A stretch of DNA of 64,000 nucleotides, from the NCBI RefSeq assembly GCF_020092905.1, contig NZ_JAGSGB010000002.1, forward strand, positions 124,001 through 188,000, written 5' to 3'. Below, one piece after another: positions 47,278 through 55,146 of this stretch. A program made the position numbers and the translations under genes. This stretch comes from Pacificimonas aurantium. GTDB lineage: Bacteria; Pseudomonadota; Alphaproteobacteria; Sphingomonadales; Sphingomonadaceae. Each line of letters opens with the position of its first letter. Positions within the stretch are counted from its first letter, which is position 1. The notes under the pieces were generated by a model. It saw only the letters and a program-made list of their open reading frames with translations, was not told the origin of the DNA and did no database searches.

Positions 47278-47431
47278 GGTCCTGCCTTTTCGCGAGGACC
47301 AGGGTCGCCGTGACGGGTTGGTGCCCTTCCGGACGTTCGTACCGGCGCCGTGTCTCTCATTCTGAGCGGATCCGGTGTTCCGACGTCAACGAGCCGCCAC
47401 GCCCATCCCCACCTCCTGCCGAATGATCAGT

Positions 47432-47458
47432 TGCTATTGCGAGTTCGTCGCATTAGCA
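47432..47458. promoter_or_regulatory. Fur-box-like palindrome
   Basis: TGCTATTGCGA (47432-47442) and TCGCATTAGCA (47448-47458) are inverted arms with one mismatch around a five-base spacer. The core TTGCGA-N5-TCGCA has the form of many proteobacterial Fur/iron-response operators. It lies 20 bp before the ATG at 47479 and overlaps a possible -35/-10 pair (TTGCTA, TTAGCA), where a repressor would block transcription. Confidence 0.6.
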
Positions 47459-47478
47459 CTGGTTCGCAGGAGGAGCCT

Positions 47479-47958
47479 ATGAACAGATTCGAACAAAGCG
47501 GACTCGCAATCGTCATGGCCATGCGAAGCTGGGTCGCCGCCCGCGAAGCTGGCCTGCCGCCGGTAGCCGTCATTGCGGACCGCCTCGCCTCGATGGACCT
47601 TTCGCCGGAAATTCCGGTAGTCCTCGACAGCTATTTCGGCCTGATCGAAGCGCGGCTCGGTCGTCCTCTAGAGCCCGAATGCTGCTGCAGTACCGACTTG
47701 TCGCCGGACGAGCGCGCCGCACTCTCGCTGCTGCGCCACGCGGCCGGGCAGTCCCCTTCTCCGGTCACCACGAGCGCTGCGGTTCCTCACGGTCTTCCGG
47801 CGGCGCTGCACTGGGCCGCACGAAGCCTCAACGCCCTGTTCGACTGGGAATGGCCGGAGACGACGCCGATTTCCCGCGACACAGATCAGCACTGCCCGTT
47901 CGACACCGGCGTTCGGTCAAACAGCCTGAACGTACAGGCCGGTGGTCATGGCCGCTAG
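47479..47958 (+). CDS. Unknown small protein with Cys cluster (tandem copy 1)
   Basis: 159 residues; AGGAGG lies 7 bp before the ATG. Mostly helical, no signal peptide or membrane helix. A cysteine triplet stands in the centre: EPECCCSTDLSPDERAALSL. The next gene has the matching segment NPPCQPLLSYDEMLMLDL, and lengths before it agree, so the two are likely paralogues. The pattern recalls small sphingomonad proteins I associate with DUF6628, from memory and uncertain. Cysteines plus a Fur-like operator suggest metal handling; this is inference. Confidence 0.65.
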   Translation: MNRFEQSGLAIVMAMRSWVAAREAGLPPVAVIADRLASMDLSPEIPVVLDSYFGLIEARLGRPLEPECCCSTDLSPDERAALSLLRHAAGQSPSPVTTSAAVPHGLPAALHWAARSLNALFDWEWPETTPISRDTDQHCPFDTGVRSNSLNVQAGGHGR

Positions 47959-48361
47959 TCTCGCTGCCCTGTCGAGCACTCCCGACATCCGCACCCTTCC
48001 CTGCTGGCAGCATCGCCTGGTCACGGCGTTTCGCTGCGGCGTGATGGCAAGCCGGGGACGACGCGATGCCGCGGACCGCATCAAGCTCCTGCTGGGAAGC
48101 CGCGAAGATCAGAACGCAATCCGCGCGTTCCGCGCCCTGGTCGACCAACTCGGCCAGGCGTGGCCGGAACCCTTCACGGTCAACCCACCCTGCCAGCCTC
48201 TCCTCAGCTATGATGAAATGCTGATGCTCGACCTGGCAAGTGCAGGAGCATCCGGCGACAGTGATACGTTCGACTTCCTCCTACGCGAGATGGTTTCACC
48301 CATGCAGCGCCGGTCGTTGTGGGCCGCGATCCGGAGGTTGATACGCACGATGAGCCTGTGA
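47948..48361 (+). CDS. Unknown small protein (tandem copy 2)
   Basis: 137 residues from the ATG at 47948 (GTG at 47942 is possible). It overlaps the previous gene by 11 bp and is surely cotranscribed. The segment PFTVNPPCQPLLSYDEMLML aligns with the Cys-triplet region of copy 1, but only one cysteine remains there. The C-terminus (MVSPMQRRSLWAAIRRLIRT) is an amphipathic basic helix. No recognised domain beyond the likely shared family. Confidence 0.65.
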   Translation: MAASLAALSSTPDIRTLPCWQHRLVTAFRCGVMASRGRRDAADRIKLLLGSREDQNAIRAFRALVDQLGQAWPEPFTVNPPCQPLLSYDEMLMLDLASAGASGDSDTFDFLLREMVSPMQRRSLWAAIRRLIRTMSL

Positions 48362-48509
48362 GTGAGCCGAGCCTGGTCGCAGGGAAACCGACGAGCGGGA
48401 GCGAACATGCCGCAATCGCCCCAATACAGCCGAGGTTCAGTTGGACTGACTAAAGAAGCACCTACATGAGCGCTTCGCTCACTATTCAGGATGCTGGAGA
48501 TTTTTGCAT

Positions 48510-48989
48510 ATGTCGTTCAACGCGCACCCCCTGCTGGCCACTGTCGCAGGTGCACTTCTCGCTGCGTTGCCGACCCAGGCAATCGCTGCCGAGCCATGCG
48601 AAGGGACGCCCGGGACCGGCAAGGCGAAGCTTGAGATCATCGCCACAGATCTGAAAAATGCCGAGGGCGAAGTCGCCTTCACCGTTTATCCCGACGACCG
48701 CTCGCGCTTCCTTGCCGGCGGCGGGAAGCTGGCCCGGGTGCGCACGAAGACGATCGAGCCGCTGACGACCGCCTGCTTCTGGCTTCCGGTCGGGAGCTAT
48801 GCGGTCGCGACCTATCATGACGAGAATGCCGATCACGACTTCAACCGAACGCTTTTCTCCATCAAGGAGGGCTTCGGCTTCTCCAACGATGCGCCGACGA
48901 CCCTTGGTCTGCCCTCGCTCAAATCGGCACGGTTCGAGCTCCCTGCTTCGGGGAAAACCATCATGATCAAAACACGTTACCAGCGTTAG
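48510..48989 (+). CDS. DUF2141 domain-containing periplasmic protein
   Basis: 159 residues from the ATG at 48510. A signal peptide (LLATVAGALLAALPTQAIAA) is followed by a DUF2141 beta-sandwich: AEGEVAFTVYPDDRSRFL, then LPVGSYAVATYHDENADHDF with the conserved HDENxD, and GFGFSNDAP. The family is exported, function unknown; the Asp/Asn-rich HDEN loop looks like a cation site. Follows the tandem unknown genes by 148 bp, likely with its own promoter. Confidence 0.88.
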   Translation: MSFNAHPLLATVAGALLAALPTQAIAAEPCEGTPGTGKAKLEIIATDLKNAEGEVAFTVYPDDRSRFLAGGGKLARVRTKTIEPLTTACFWLPVGSYAVATYHDENADHDFNRTLFSIKEGFGFSNDAPTTLGLPSLKSARFELPASGKTIMIKTRYQR

Positions 48990-49034
48990 CGGTTCTTCCC
49001 CGCTCGCGAACTTCCGTGTCTCGCCTTAACGTTT

Positions 49035-49083
49035 GTCACTATCCGGTCACGCCAATGACATTGACGTGACATGTCCCGGTCAC
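49035..49083. promoter_or_regulatory. Cluster of GTCAC/GTGAC motifs
   Basis: GTCAC occurs at 49035, 49046 and 49079, and its inverse GTGAC at 49066, within 49 bp of the gap before the lipid operon. Possible binding sites of an unknown regulator; the spacing is irregular (11, 20 and 13 bp). Confidence 0.3.
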
Positions 49084-49255
49084 CAGATTGTCGCATTCGA
49101 TCCGGTGGCAAAGGTAACGAATTGTGGCTCAAGGGCAAAAAGGGTCTGCTCAGGTAGGGCTTGCCTGGCATGAGCATCTCGACTTCCAGCTCGATGTCCT
49201 GAAGCTTGCCGCACCGGTTCTGGAGCGGATTCCCGGCAGGACCAGTCATCCACGC

Positions 49256-50188
49256 ATGCCTGCTCCCACATACCGGGCAGGCCTGATCGGCAACCGTAAG
49301 AGCCACCGAAACAAAACCGCCGGAAAGCTGCGCGCCCCGTCCGGATCCGGCAGCGAGCTTCTCGTTCGCCATCCCCAGAGCATTGCGGCCCTTACCGAAG
49401 CGCTGATCGACTTCGCCAATGCCGGGATCGAACTGCTCATCGTCGATGGCGGTGACGGCACGGTCAGGGACGTCATCACCTGCGCGGCGCAGACCTTTCC
49501 GGACGGCGTGCCGCAGATCGCGGTCGTTCCGGCCGGTAAGACCAACGCGCTCGCCCAGGATCTCGGGATTCCCCACAATTGGACCGTGGAAGACGCGCTG
49601 CGCGCCCAGCGGCAAGGCAAGCTGGTGGAGCGGGCCCCGCTGGAAATCGTCCGCGCAGGGTCGCAGATGCCGGCACTGAAGGGGTTCCTGTTCGGCGCGG
49701 GCGCTTTCGTGCGCGCGACCTCACTCGCGCAGCGCACCCATAAGATGGGCGCGTTCAACAATCTGGCCGTCGGTGTCTCGCTGGCTGCGGCGATCGGTCA
49801 GACGATGTTCGGCGGCGAACAGAATGACTGGCGGCGTGGAGAGGCCATGCGCATCGGCCGCGACGGACAACTGGTACATGATCATTTCTATTTGCTGCTC
49901 GCATCGGCTCTGAACAGCCTGCCAATGGGCTTGAAGCCCTTCGGGAGCCTGGAGAGTGACCTGCGCCTGCTGGCGATCGACGCGCCGCCGCGCAAGGTTC
50001 TGTCCAGCCTTCGCCCCCTGCTGTTCGGGTCCGATGATCCGCTCCTCGCCCGGCATGGCTATCACCGGATGGGTGTCGACGCGTTCGACCTGGAACTGGA
50101 CAGCGGCTTCATTCTGGACGGAGAACTCTATCACGGCGGTGCCTTCACGGTGCGCCGGGGGACCCCGCTGCGGTTTGTGGTGCCATGA
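49256..50188 (+). CDS. YegS/DAG-kinase family lipid kinase
   Basis: 310 residues from the ATG at 49256. The catalytic domain signature is LLIVDGGDGTVRDVI, with IAVVPAGKTNALAQDLGIP as the second nucleotide-site segment and a C-terminal beta-sandwich with LDGELYHGGAFTVRRGTPLR. The family phosphorylates diacylglycerol, ceramide, sphingosine or undecaprenol-like lipids. Family motif GGDGT is intact, so activity is expected. ATGA overlap with the next gene starts a chain of four coupled genes. Given the neighbours, a kinase supplying a phospholipid acceptor for a head-group pathway is likely; the lipid is unknown. Confidence 0.85.
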   Translation: MPAPTYRAGLIGNRKSHRNKTAGKLRAPSGSGSELLVRHPQSIAALTEALIDFANAGIELLIVDGGDGTVRDVITCAAQTFPDGVPQIAVVPAGKTNALAQDLGIPHNWTVEDALRAQRQGKLVERAPLEIVRAGSQMPALKGFLFGAGAFVRATSLAQRTHKMGAFNNLAVGVSLAAAIGQTMFGGEQNDWRRGEAMRIGRDGQLVHDHFYLLLASALNSLPMGLKPFGSLESDLRLLAIDAPPRKVLSSLRPLLFGSDDPLLARHGYHRMGVDAFDLELDSGFILDGELYHGGAFTVRRGTPLRFVVP

Positions 50189-51102
50189 GCGGCTCGCTTT
50201 ACGACTTCGTCGCCGACAGCCTGACGGGCACCGCCCTGCCGCCTGCTATCGCGGAGGCGTCGAAAGAGCTTGCCGAGCGTCTGGGGGGCGTAGCGGTGCT
50301 GTTCTACGGTTCCGTCTTGCGCACCGGCGACATGGACGCGCTGCTCGACTTCTATGTGCTAACCCCGGACAAGGAGACGCCGGGCGTTCGGGGATTCCTG
50401 TCGCGCCATCTGTGGCCCGACATCAGTTTCGAGGAAGTCTCCACGACGAGCGGCATCGTGCGCGCGAAAGTGGCAACCATGCCTCTTTCGACCTTTTCGC
50501 GCGCGGCAGCCGGCGAGTATCTCGATAGCACCGTCTGGACCCGCTTCGTTCAGCCGGCGGCACTGTCATGGTCGCGCGACGAGCGTAGCCGTCATCATGC
50601 TGTCGAAGCGGTCGCCTCCGCAGCGGTCACCGCCGCGTCCGTTGCGGCCGCGGGCGGGCCGGTACAGGCGCGGCCCATCGACTTCTGGCACGACTTGTTC
50701 CGCCAGACCTACGCCACCGAATTCCGGGTCGAGCGCGCGGACCGGAGCCGGCAGATTATCGCTTACGCACCTAGCTACTACGAAGAATTGCTGCCCCTGG
50801 CCTGGTCGGCAGCAGATATTCCCTACCGCGTCGTCGGCGAGGAACTACGAAGCGAAATGTCCGCCGAGACCGCCACCGGGGTCCTGAACTGGTGGCTGCG
50901 TCAGCAGAATGCGGGGAAGCTGTTGAACCTGTCGCGGCTCGTGAAAGCGGCCTTCACCGTCAAGGGCGCGGCCCGCTACGGCCTGCAGAAGGTCGAGAAG
51001 CATACTGGCGTGACGGTTCCGCTGACCCCCTTCCGTGAGAAACATCCCATTCTCGCTGCCCCCGGCGTCTTCTTCCGCGTCTGGCGATCGGCCGAGCGGT
51101 GA
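50185..51102 (+). CDS. Nucleotidyltransferase-like protein of unknown function
   Basis: 305 residues, no membrane helix. VLFYGSVLRTGDMDALLDFY near residue 40 has the GS...D.D layout of the pol-beta nucleotidyltransferase fold. The rest is helical with conserved-looking DFWHDLFRQTYATEFRVE and YEELLPLAWSAADIPYR. The GS-then-DF pattern recalls Tam41, the mitochondrial CDP-diacylglycerol synthase, but this is a weak resemblance judged by eye. It is coupled to the lipid kinase (ATGA) and the NTP transferase (GTGA), so it must act in the same pathway; I cannot name its reaction. Confidence 0.6.
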   Translation: MSGSLYDFVADSLTGTALPPAIAEASKELAERLGGVAVLFYGSVLRTGDMDALLDFYVLTPDKETPGVRGFLSRHLWPDISFEEVSTTSGIVRAKVATMPLSTFSRAAAGEYLDSTVWTRFVQPAALSWSRDERSRHHAVEAVASAAVTAASVAAAGGPVQARPIDFWHDLFRQTYATEFRVERADRSRQIIAYAPSYYEELLPLAWSAADIPYRVVGEELRSEMSAETATGVLNWWLRQQNAGKLLNLSRLVKAAFTVKGAARYGLQKVEKHTGVTVPLTPFREKHPILAAPGVFFRVWRSAER

Positions 51103-51857
51103 CGCGGTGGAATGCGCTGATCCTGGCAGGGTCGCGCGACGAGATCGATCCGGTCGCCCGAGCGGCAGGCGCCGCGCACAAGGCTCTGGTCGAGGTTGGG
51201 GGCGAGCCTATGCTGGCGCGCGTCATCGATGCGGTGAAGGCGGCGGGTGCGGGTCGTGTCGCCATATCCAGCAATGACGAAGACACCGGGCGGCTTGCCG
51301 CCTTGCGCGGGGCGGAGGTTCTTCCCGCGGCCGAGGGGCCAAGCGAAAGCGCGCGCAGCGGGTTCGCGGCTCTCGGAAGTCCCATGCTTCTCACCACAGC
51401 CGACCATGCGCTGCTGCGGCCCGCATGGATCGAAAGCTTCATCAAGGACGTGCCCGACGATTGCGATGCAGCAATCCTCCTGGCCCGCAGAGCCGATATC
51501 GAAGCGGCTGTTCCCGGCAACAAGCGAACCTATCTGCGATTTGCCGACGGCGAATGGTCGGGCTGCAACCTGTTCTACCTGCGCGGTCCGTCCGCCGCCC
51601 GCGGCCTCGCGCTGTGGCGGTCGGTAGAGCGCGATCGAAAGCGGCCGTGGAAGATCGTGGCCCGCATCGGACCGCGCCTTCTCCTCGCCTATCTGTTCGG
51701 GCGCCTGACGCTTGCCCGTGCACTGGCCTCACTCGGCGGTACGGCGGGTCTGCGCGTAGCCGCCGTGCCGGCTCGCGACGGACTGGCTGCGGTGGATGTG
51801 GACAAGCCCGCAGACCTGGAACTTGTTCGCGCGCTGCTTCGGGACGGCGCCGCATGA
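51099..51857 (+). CDS. MobA-like NTP transferase
   Basis: 252 residues from a GTG. ALILAGSRDEIDPVARAAG and AHKALVEVGGEPMLARVID form a MobA/GlmU-like nucleotide site in which the usual GxGxRM segment is altered and lengthened. SPMLLTTADHALLRP holds the metal Asp, and VDVDKPADLELVRALL closes the fold. Such enzymes make NDP-sugars or CDP-alcohols from an NTP and a phosphorylated alcohol. Here it likely makes the CDP-activated head group used by the CDP-alcohol phosphatidyltransferase downstream. Confidence 0.8.
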   Translation: MTRWNALILAGSRDEIDPVARAAGAAHKALVEVGGEPMLARVIDAVKAAGAGRVAISSNDEDTGRLAALRGAEVLPAAEGPSESARSGFAALGSPMLLTTADHALLRPAWIESFIKDVPDDCDAAILLARRADIEAAVPGNKRTYLRFADGEWSGCNLFYLRGPSAARGLALWRSVERDRKRPWKIVARIGPRLLLAYLFGRLTLARALASLGGTAGLRVAAVPARDGLAAVDVDKPADLELVRALLRDGAA

Positions 51858-52600
51858 CCGTCTTCTTCCATGCATCCGACCTCCATTTCGGGATCGAGGA
51901 CCGCCGGGCACTGTCCTGGTTTGCCGATGCTGTTGCGCGGGAGCAGCCGGACGGCGTGATCATCACGGGTGACATTACCCAGCGTGCGCGGCGCCGGGAG
52001 TTCGATGCGGCAGCCGCCTATCTTGCCGCGCTAGCCGCGCCGGTCTTCGTCCAGCCGGGCAATCACGATATGCCCTACTATAATCTCGCCGAGCGCTTCG
52101 CCCTGCCCTACCGGCGCATGCGGCGCGTGGAGCGCGCGGCCCGCAAGCAGCAGCGCTGGCCGGGCTGTACTATCGTGGAACTGAACACCACTGCGCGCGC
52201 GCAGGCGACGACCAACTGGAGCCAGGGTGTCGTCGGCGGCAAGGCACTCGGCCATGCGGTAAGGCAGGCGGAGACGGCACGACCGGGAGAGGTCATGATC
52301 GTGGCAAGCCACCATCCACTATTCGATATTCGGCTCTCGGCGACGCCGGATGCAAGCTACAAGGAAAGCAGCACGAGAGGGGGCAGCGGCGCGCTCGAAC
52401 GGCTGGCGGTGGCAGGCGCATCGGCGTTCTTGAGCGGCCATGTCCACGAGCCCTATCATCGTCTGAAAGAAGTGGCCGGGCGCGAGGTCCACCTGATCGG
52501 TGCCGGAACTTTGTCGACGCGGGTGCGCTCCCATCCAGTGAGCTTCAACCAGATCGACGTCGGCGGCACGCATATTTCCGTCCGTCATCGCACGTCCTGA
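51854..52600 (+). CDS. Metallophosphoesterase
   Basis: 248 residues from the ATG at 51854, which overlaps the previous stop. All calcineurin-like motifs are present: DLHFG, GDITQRARRREF, PGNHDMPYY, SHHPLFD and GHVHEPYHR. No signal peptide, so it acts in the cytoplasm. Members hydrolyse phosphomonoesters, cyclic nucleotides or CDP-linked compounds (LpxH is one lipid example). In this operon it could remove a phosphate from a lipid intermediate; that is inference. Confidence 0.9.
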   Translation: MTVFFHASDLHFGIEDRRALSWFADAVAREQPDGVIITGDITQRARRREFDAAAAYLAALAAPVFVQPGNHDMPYYNLAERFALPYRRMRRVERAARKQQRWPGCTIVELNTTARAQATTNWSQGVVGGKALGHAVRQAETARPGEVMIVASHHPLFDIRLSATPDASYKESSTRGGSGALERLAVAGASAFLSGHVHEPYHRLKEVAGREVHLIGAGTLSTRVRSHPVSFNQIDVGGTHISVRHRTS

Positions 52601-52662
52601 CCTGGCGCTTTCCTTTCCTTCGCCTTGCGAAATCGCGCGACTGAACCTAACCGCCCTCGCCT

Positions 52663-53796
52663 ATGACCGAGCCGTCCCCCTCACTTCATATCGAAACAGT
52701 CGGCGAGAATCCCACGCGTCTGTGGGGACTTGGCATCGAAGAGCGGACGCGGCGGATCGGTGTCTCCGCCGGCCTGGAGCCGGGCGCCGAGCCCCCGGTT
52801 CTGCTTGCAAATGCGGACTTCGCCGCCGACCCTAGCTGGCTGCGCCACATTGCCGAGCATCCCGGCCTCGTGCTGACTGCCAGCGGTGTGCCTGCGCTCG
52901 CAAATGCCCGGTCACAGGATGAAGCGGACAGGCTACGCGCGGCAATGAGCGAGGCCCGCCCCTTGGCGGAGAGCGAGCGAGCCGGGTTCCAGATCATCGA
53001 ATATGACGAGCGGCCAACCATCGAAGACAAGCGGCTTCGCAAGCGCGAGACCCCTTTCCTGCTGCCGCTGACCCCAGAGACGCGGGCGAAGGCGGAGCGC
53101 GCCAGCTATTTCGGCGCCTATAAGGGCGTCACCGACCTTCTGACCAAATATTTGTGGCCGGAATGGGCGCTCTGGCTGACCCGGATCGCCGCCCGCATCG
53201 GCATGACCCCGAATATGGTGACCGCGATCGGCGCCGCATTCTGCATCGCTGCCACCTTCGCCTTCGCCGAGGGCGCCTACTGGCTCGGCATGGCGCTCGG
53301 CCTGGTCTTCATGGTCCTCGACACCGTCGATGGAAAGCTGGCCCGCTGTACGATCACCTCCTCCTGGTGGGGCAATATCTTCGACCATGGGATCGACCTC
53401 GTACATCCCCCCTTCTGGTACTGGTTCTGGGGCACGGGCCTCGTTCACTGGGGCCTGGGGTTGGACGGCGAGCGCTTTGCCGCGGTGATGGCGGCGATCA
53501 TCGGCGGCTATGTGGTTCAGCGCGTGATCGAGGGCGTCTTCATGCGCCGCAATGGCGGCATGCATATCCATGTCTGGCGCCGCTTCGACAGTCAGTTCCG
53601 GCTGATCACCGCGCGGCGAAACCCGAACATGGTGATCCTGTTCGTCTCCATGCTGTTCTCGCGTCCCGACCTGGGGCTGATCGCCGTTGCGTGGTGGACG
53701 GTGATTTCCTGTCTGGTCCACGCGGTACGGCTGGCGCAGGCGATGGCGGCGGCGCGGAAAGCGGGGCCGCTCACATCCTGGCTTGCGGAGGCATGA
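52663..53796 (+). CDS. CDP-alcohol phosphatidyltransferase with N-terminal extension
   Basis: 377 residues. A soluble N-terminal domain of about 145 residues (IETVGENPTRLWGLGIEERT; VLTASGVPALANARSQDEAD) has no family I recognise, but its layout resembles a degenerate nucleotidyltransferase. Then come about six membrane helices with the complete CDP-OH-P signature DTVDGKLAR, eight residues, GNIFDHGID: all Asp residues of D-x2-DG-x2-AR-x8-G-x3-D-x3-D. The enzyme joins an alcohol to the phosphate of a CDP-activated partner. It lies 62 bp after the coupled genes and 4 bp before the HIT gene. Confidence 0.9.
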   Translation: MTEPSPSLHIETVGENPTRLWGLGIEERTRRIGVSAGLEPGAEPPVLLANADFAADPSWLRHIAEHPGLVLTASGVPALANARSQDEADRLRAAMSEARPLAESERAGFQIIEYDERPTIEDKRLRKRETPFLLPLTPETRAKAERASYFGAYKGVTDLLTKYLWPEWALWLTRIAARIGMTPNMVTAIGAAFCIAATFAFAEGAYWLGMALGLVFMVLDTVDGKLARCTITSSWWGNIFDHGIDLVHPPFWYWFWGTGLVHWGLGLDGERFAAVMAAIIGGYVVQRVIEGVFMRRNGGMHIHVWRRFDSQFRLITARRNPNMVILFVSMLFSRPDLGLIAVAWWTVISCLVHAVRLAQAMAAARKAGPLTSWLAEA

Positions 53797-53800
53797 ATCC

Positions 53801-54229
53801 ATGAACGAAACGATCCGGAACTTCGGCGCACCCGAGACGGTAGTCGCCGAATTCGAACATTGGGTTGTACTGCTGCGGCCCGCGCAGCCGACCCTCGGCA
53901 GCCTGGTCCTTGCAGCGCGCTCGGAAGAAACCGCCTTTGGCAAGCTGCCGTCCGCAGCGCATGCCGAGCTGGCCGAGGTGACCGCGAAGATCGAAGCTGC
54001 CCTCACGTCCTTCACGGGCTATCAGAAGATCAACTATCTGATGCTTATGATGGTCGATCCGCATGTCCATTTTCACGTCATTCCCCGCTACGAGGGCGAG
54101 CGAAGCTGGGAAGGACAGAGTTTCCCGGATGCCGGCTGGCCGAAAACGCCGGATCTTGGCAGCGCGGTCAAGCTGGAGGCGACCGATCTCGCCGCACTTC
54201 GGGACGAGGTCGCAGCCGCGTTCGGCTAG
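53801..54229 (+). CDS. HIT domain protein
   Basis: 142 residues from the ATG at 53801. HVHFHVIPRY is the histidine triad HxHxHxx of nucleotide hydrolases and transferases; TLGSLVLAARSEETAFGKLP resembles the usual ASP/GNAT-free N-terminal strand pair. It could hydrolyse a nucleotide by-product (for example an NMP-linked compound) of the lipid pathway, or act as a transferase. It lies 4 bp after the CDP-alcohol phosphatidyltransferase, so is very probably its operon partner. Confidence 0.88.
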   Translation: MNETIRNFGAPETVVAEFEHWVVLLRPAQPTLGSLVLAARSEETAFGKLPSAAHAELAEVTAKIEAALTSFTGYQKINYLMLMMVDPHVHFHVIPRYEGERSWEGQSFPDAGWPKTPDLGSAVKLEATDLAALRDEVAAAFG

Positions 54230-54241
54230 GTGGCCGCGCCG

Positions 54242-54985
54242 CTAGGACGCGGTCCAGCGATCGGTCAGATCGCGCGCGATCTCGATGTCGGTCAGGAAGT
54301 CGACTTCGGCCCAGTCCATTCCCTCGATCGACACCGTTCCCACCTTTCCGGTCGCCGCAAGCTTGTCGATTACCTTCAGATACCAGTGCTGTACGCCCTC
54401 GGGCGTGCGCATGGCGCTGCGCACGGCATTGCGAAAGAGCTCGCTACCCTCGCCGCGAAAGGCCAGGAAGCCGATCGATTCGGCGTCGGTTTCATCTGCG
54501 GTGAGCGTTTTGCCGATCTGAAGCAGGCGCTCGCCGTCCAGCTGAACTTTCATATCGTCGGAATCATAGTCCGGTTTCATGTCCACCGTCACCGCGATGG
54601 GCCATTCCGTGCCCTGCTGCACACGCTGGACGATCTCTTCGGAAACGAGGGTATCGCCGTTTAGGATCATGAAGTCGCCGGTCATGGCAGAGCGGGCGAT
54701 CCAGCAGCTGCCGAGATTGTCGGCAACCTTGTAGAAAGGGTTGAACTGGGTTCGAATATCGACGCCCGGATGGTCGATGCCCGCCAGGACTTCGTCGACC
54801 ATCTCGTCCTTGAAGCCGGTCACGACGTCGATGAACTTCACACCGGAGCGTGCAAGCATCTCGATCTGCCACTCGATCAGCGTAAGGCCGGAAAAGTCGA
54901 TCAGGCATTTTGGCTGCTCGGCGGTCAGCGGCAGCATGCGGGACCCCTGCCCCGCGCTCAGCAAGATTGCATGTTCGATATTCAT
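54242..54985 (-). CDS. LicC-like NTP transferase
   Basis: 247 residues from the ATG at 54985. AILLSAGQGSRMLPLTAEQPK is given in spaced form: GxGSRM followed by PK; then LTLIEWQIEMLARSGV, DFMILNGDTLVSEEI (metal Asp) and WAEVDFLTDIEIAR (second metal Asp). The layout is that of LicC-type phosphocholine cytidylyltransferases and inositol-phosphate cytidylyltransferases. It is on the opposite strand to the lipid operon and convergent with it, 12 bp from the HIT stop. It is the second candidate for making the CDP-activated head group. Confidence 0.85.
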   Translation of the reverse strand: MNIEHAILLSAGQGSRMLPLTAEQPKCLIDFSGLTLIEWQIEMLARSGVKFIDVVTGFKDEMVDEVLAGIDHPGVDIRTQFNPFYKVADNLGSCWIARSAMTGDFMILNGDTLVSEEIVQRVQQGTEWPIAVTVDMKPDYDSDDMKVQLDGERLLQIGKTLTADETDAESIGFLAFRGEGSELFRNAVRSAMRTPEGVQHWYLKVIDKLAATGKVGTVSIEGMDWAEVDFLTDIEIARDLTDRWTAS

Positions 54986-55146
54986 GGGGTTTTTCTGTTT
55001 CGTACTCAAACTAGGGGCGGCCCGGCAAAGCGCGGCGGCAAGACCGGGCTCGAAGCGTCTTTCTGCGAACCTTAGGGCACGCGCCGCGCACCGTCCGCGC
55101 GTGCCGGCTTGCATCGCGGAAGGCACGGAGTAAGGGACCGCTTCCC

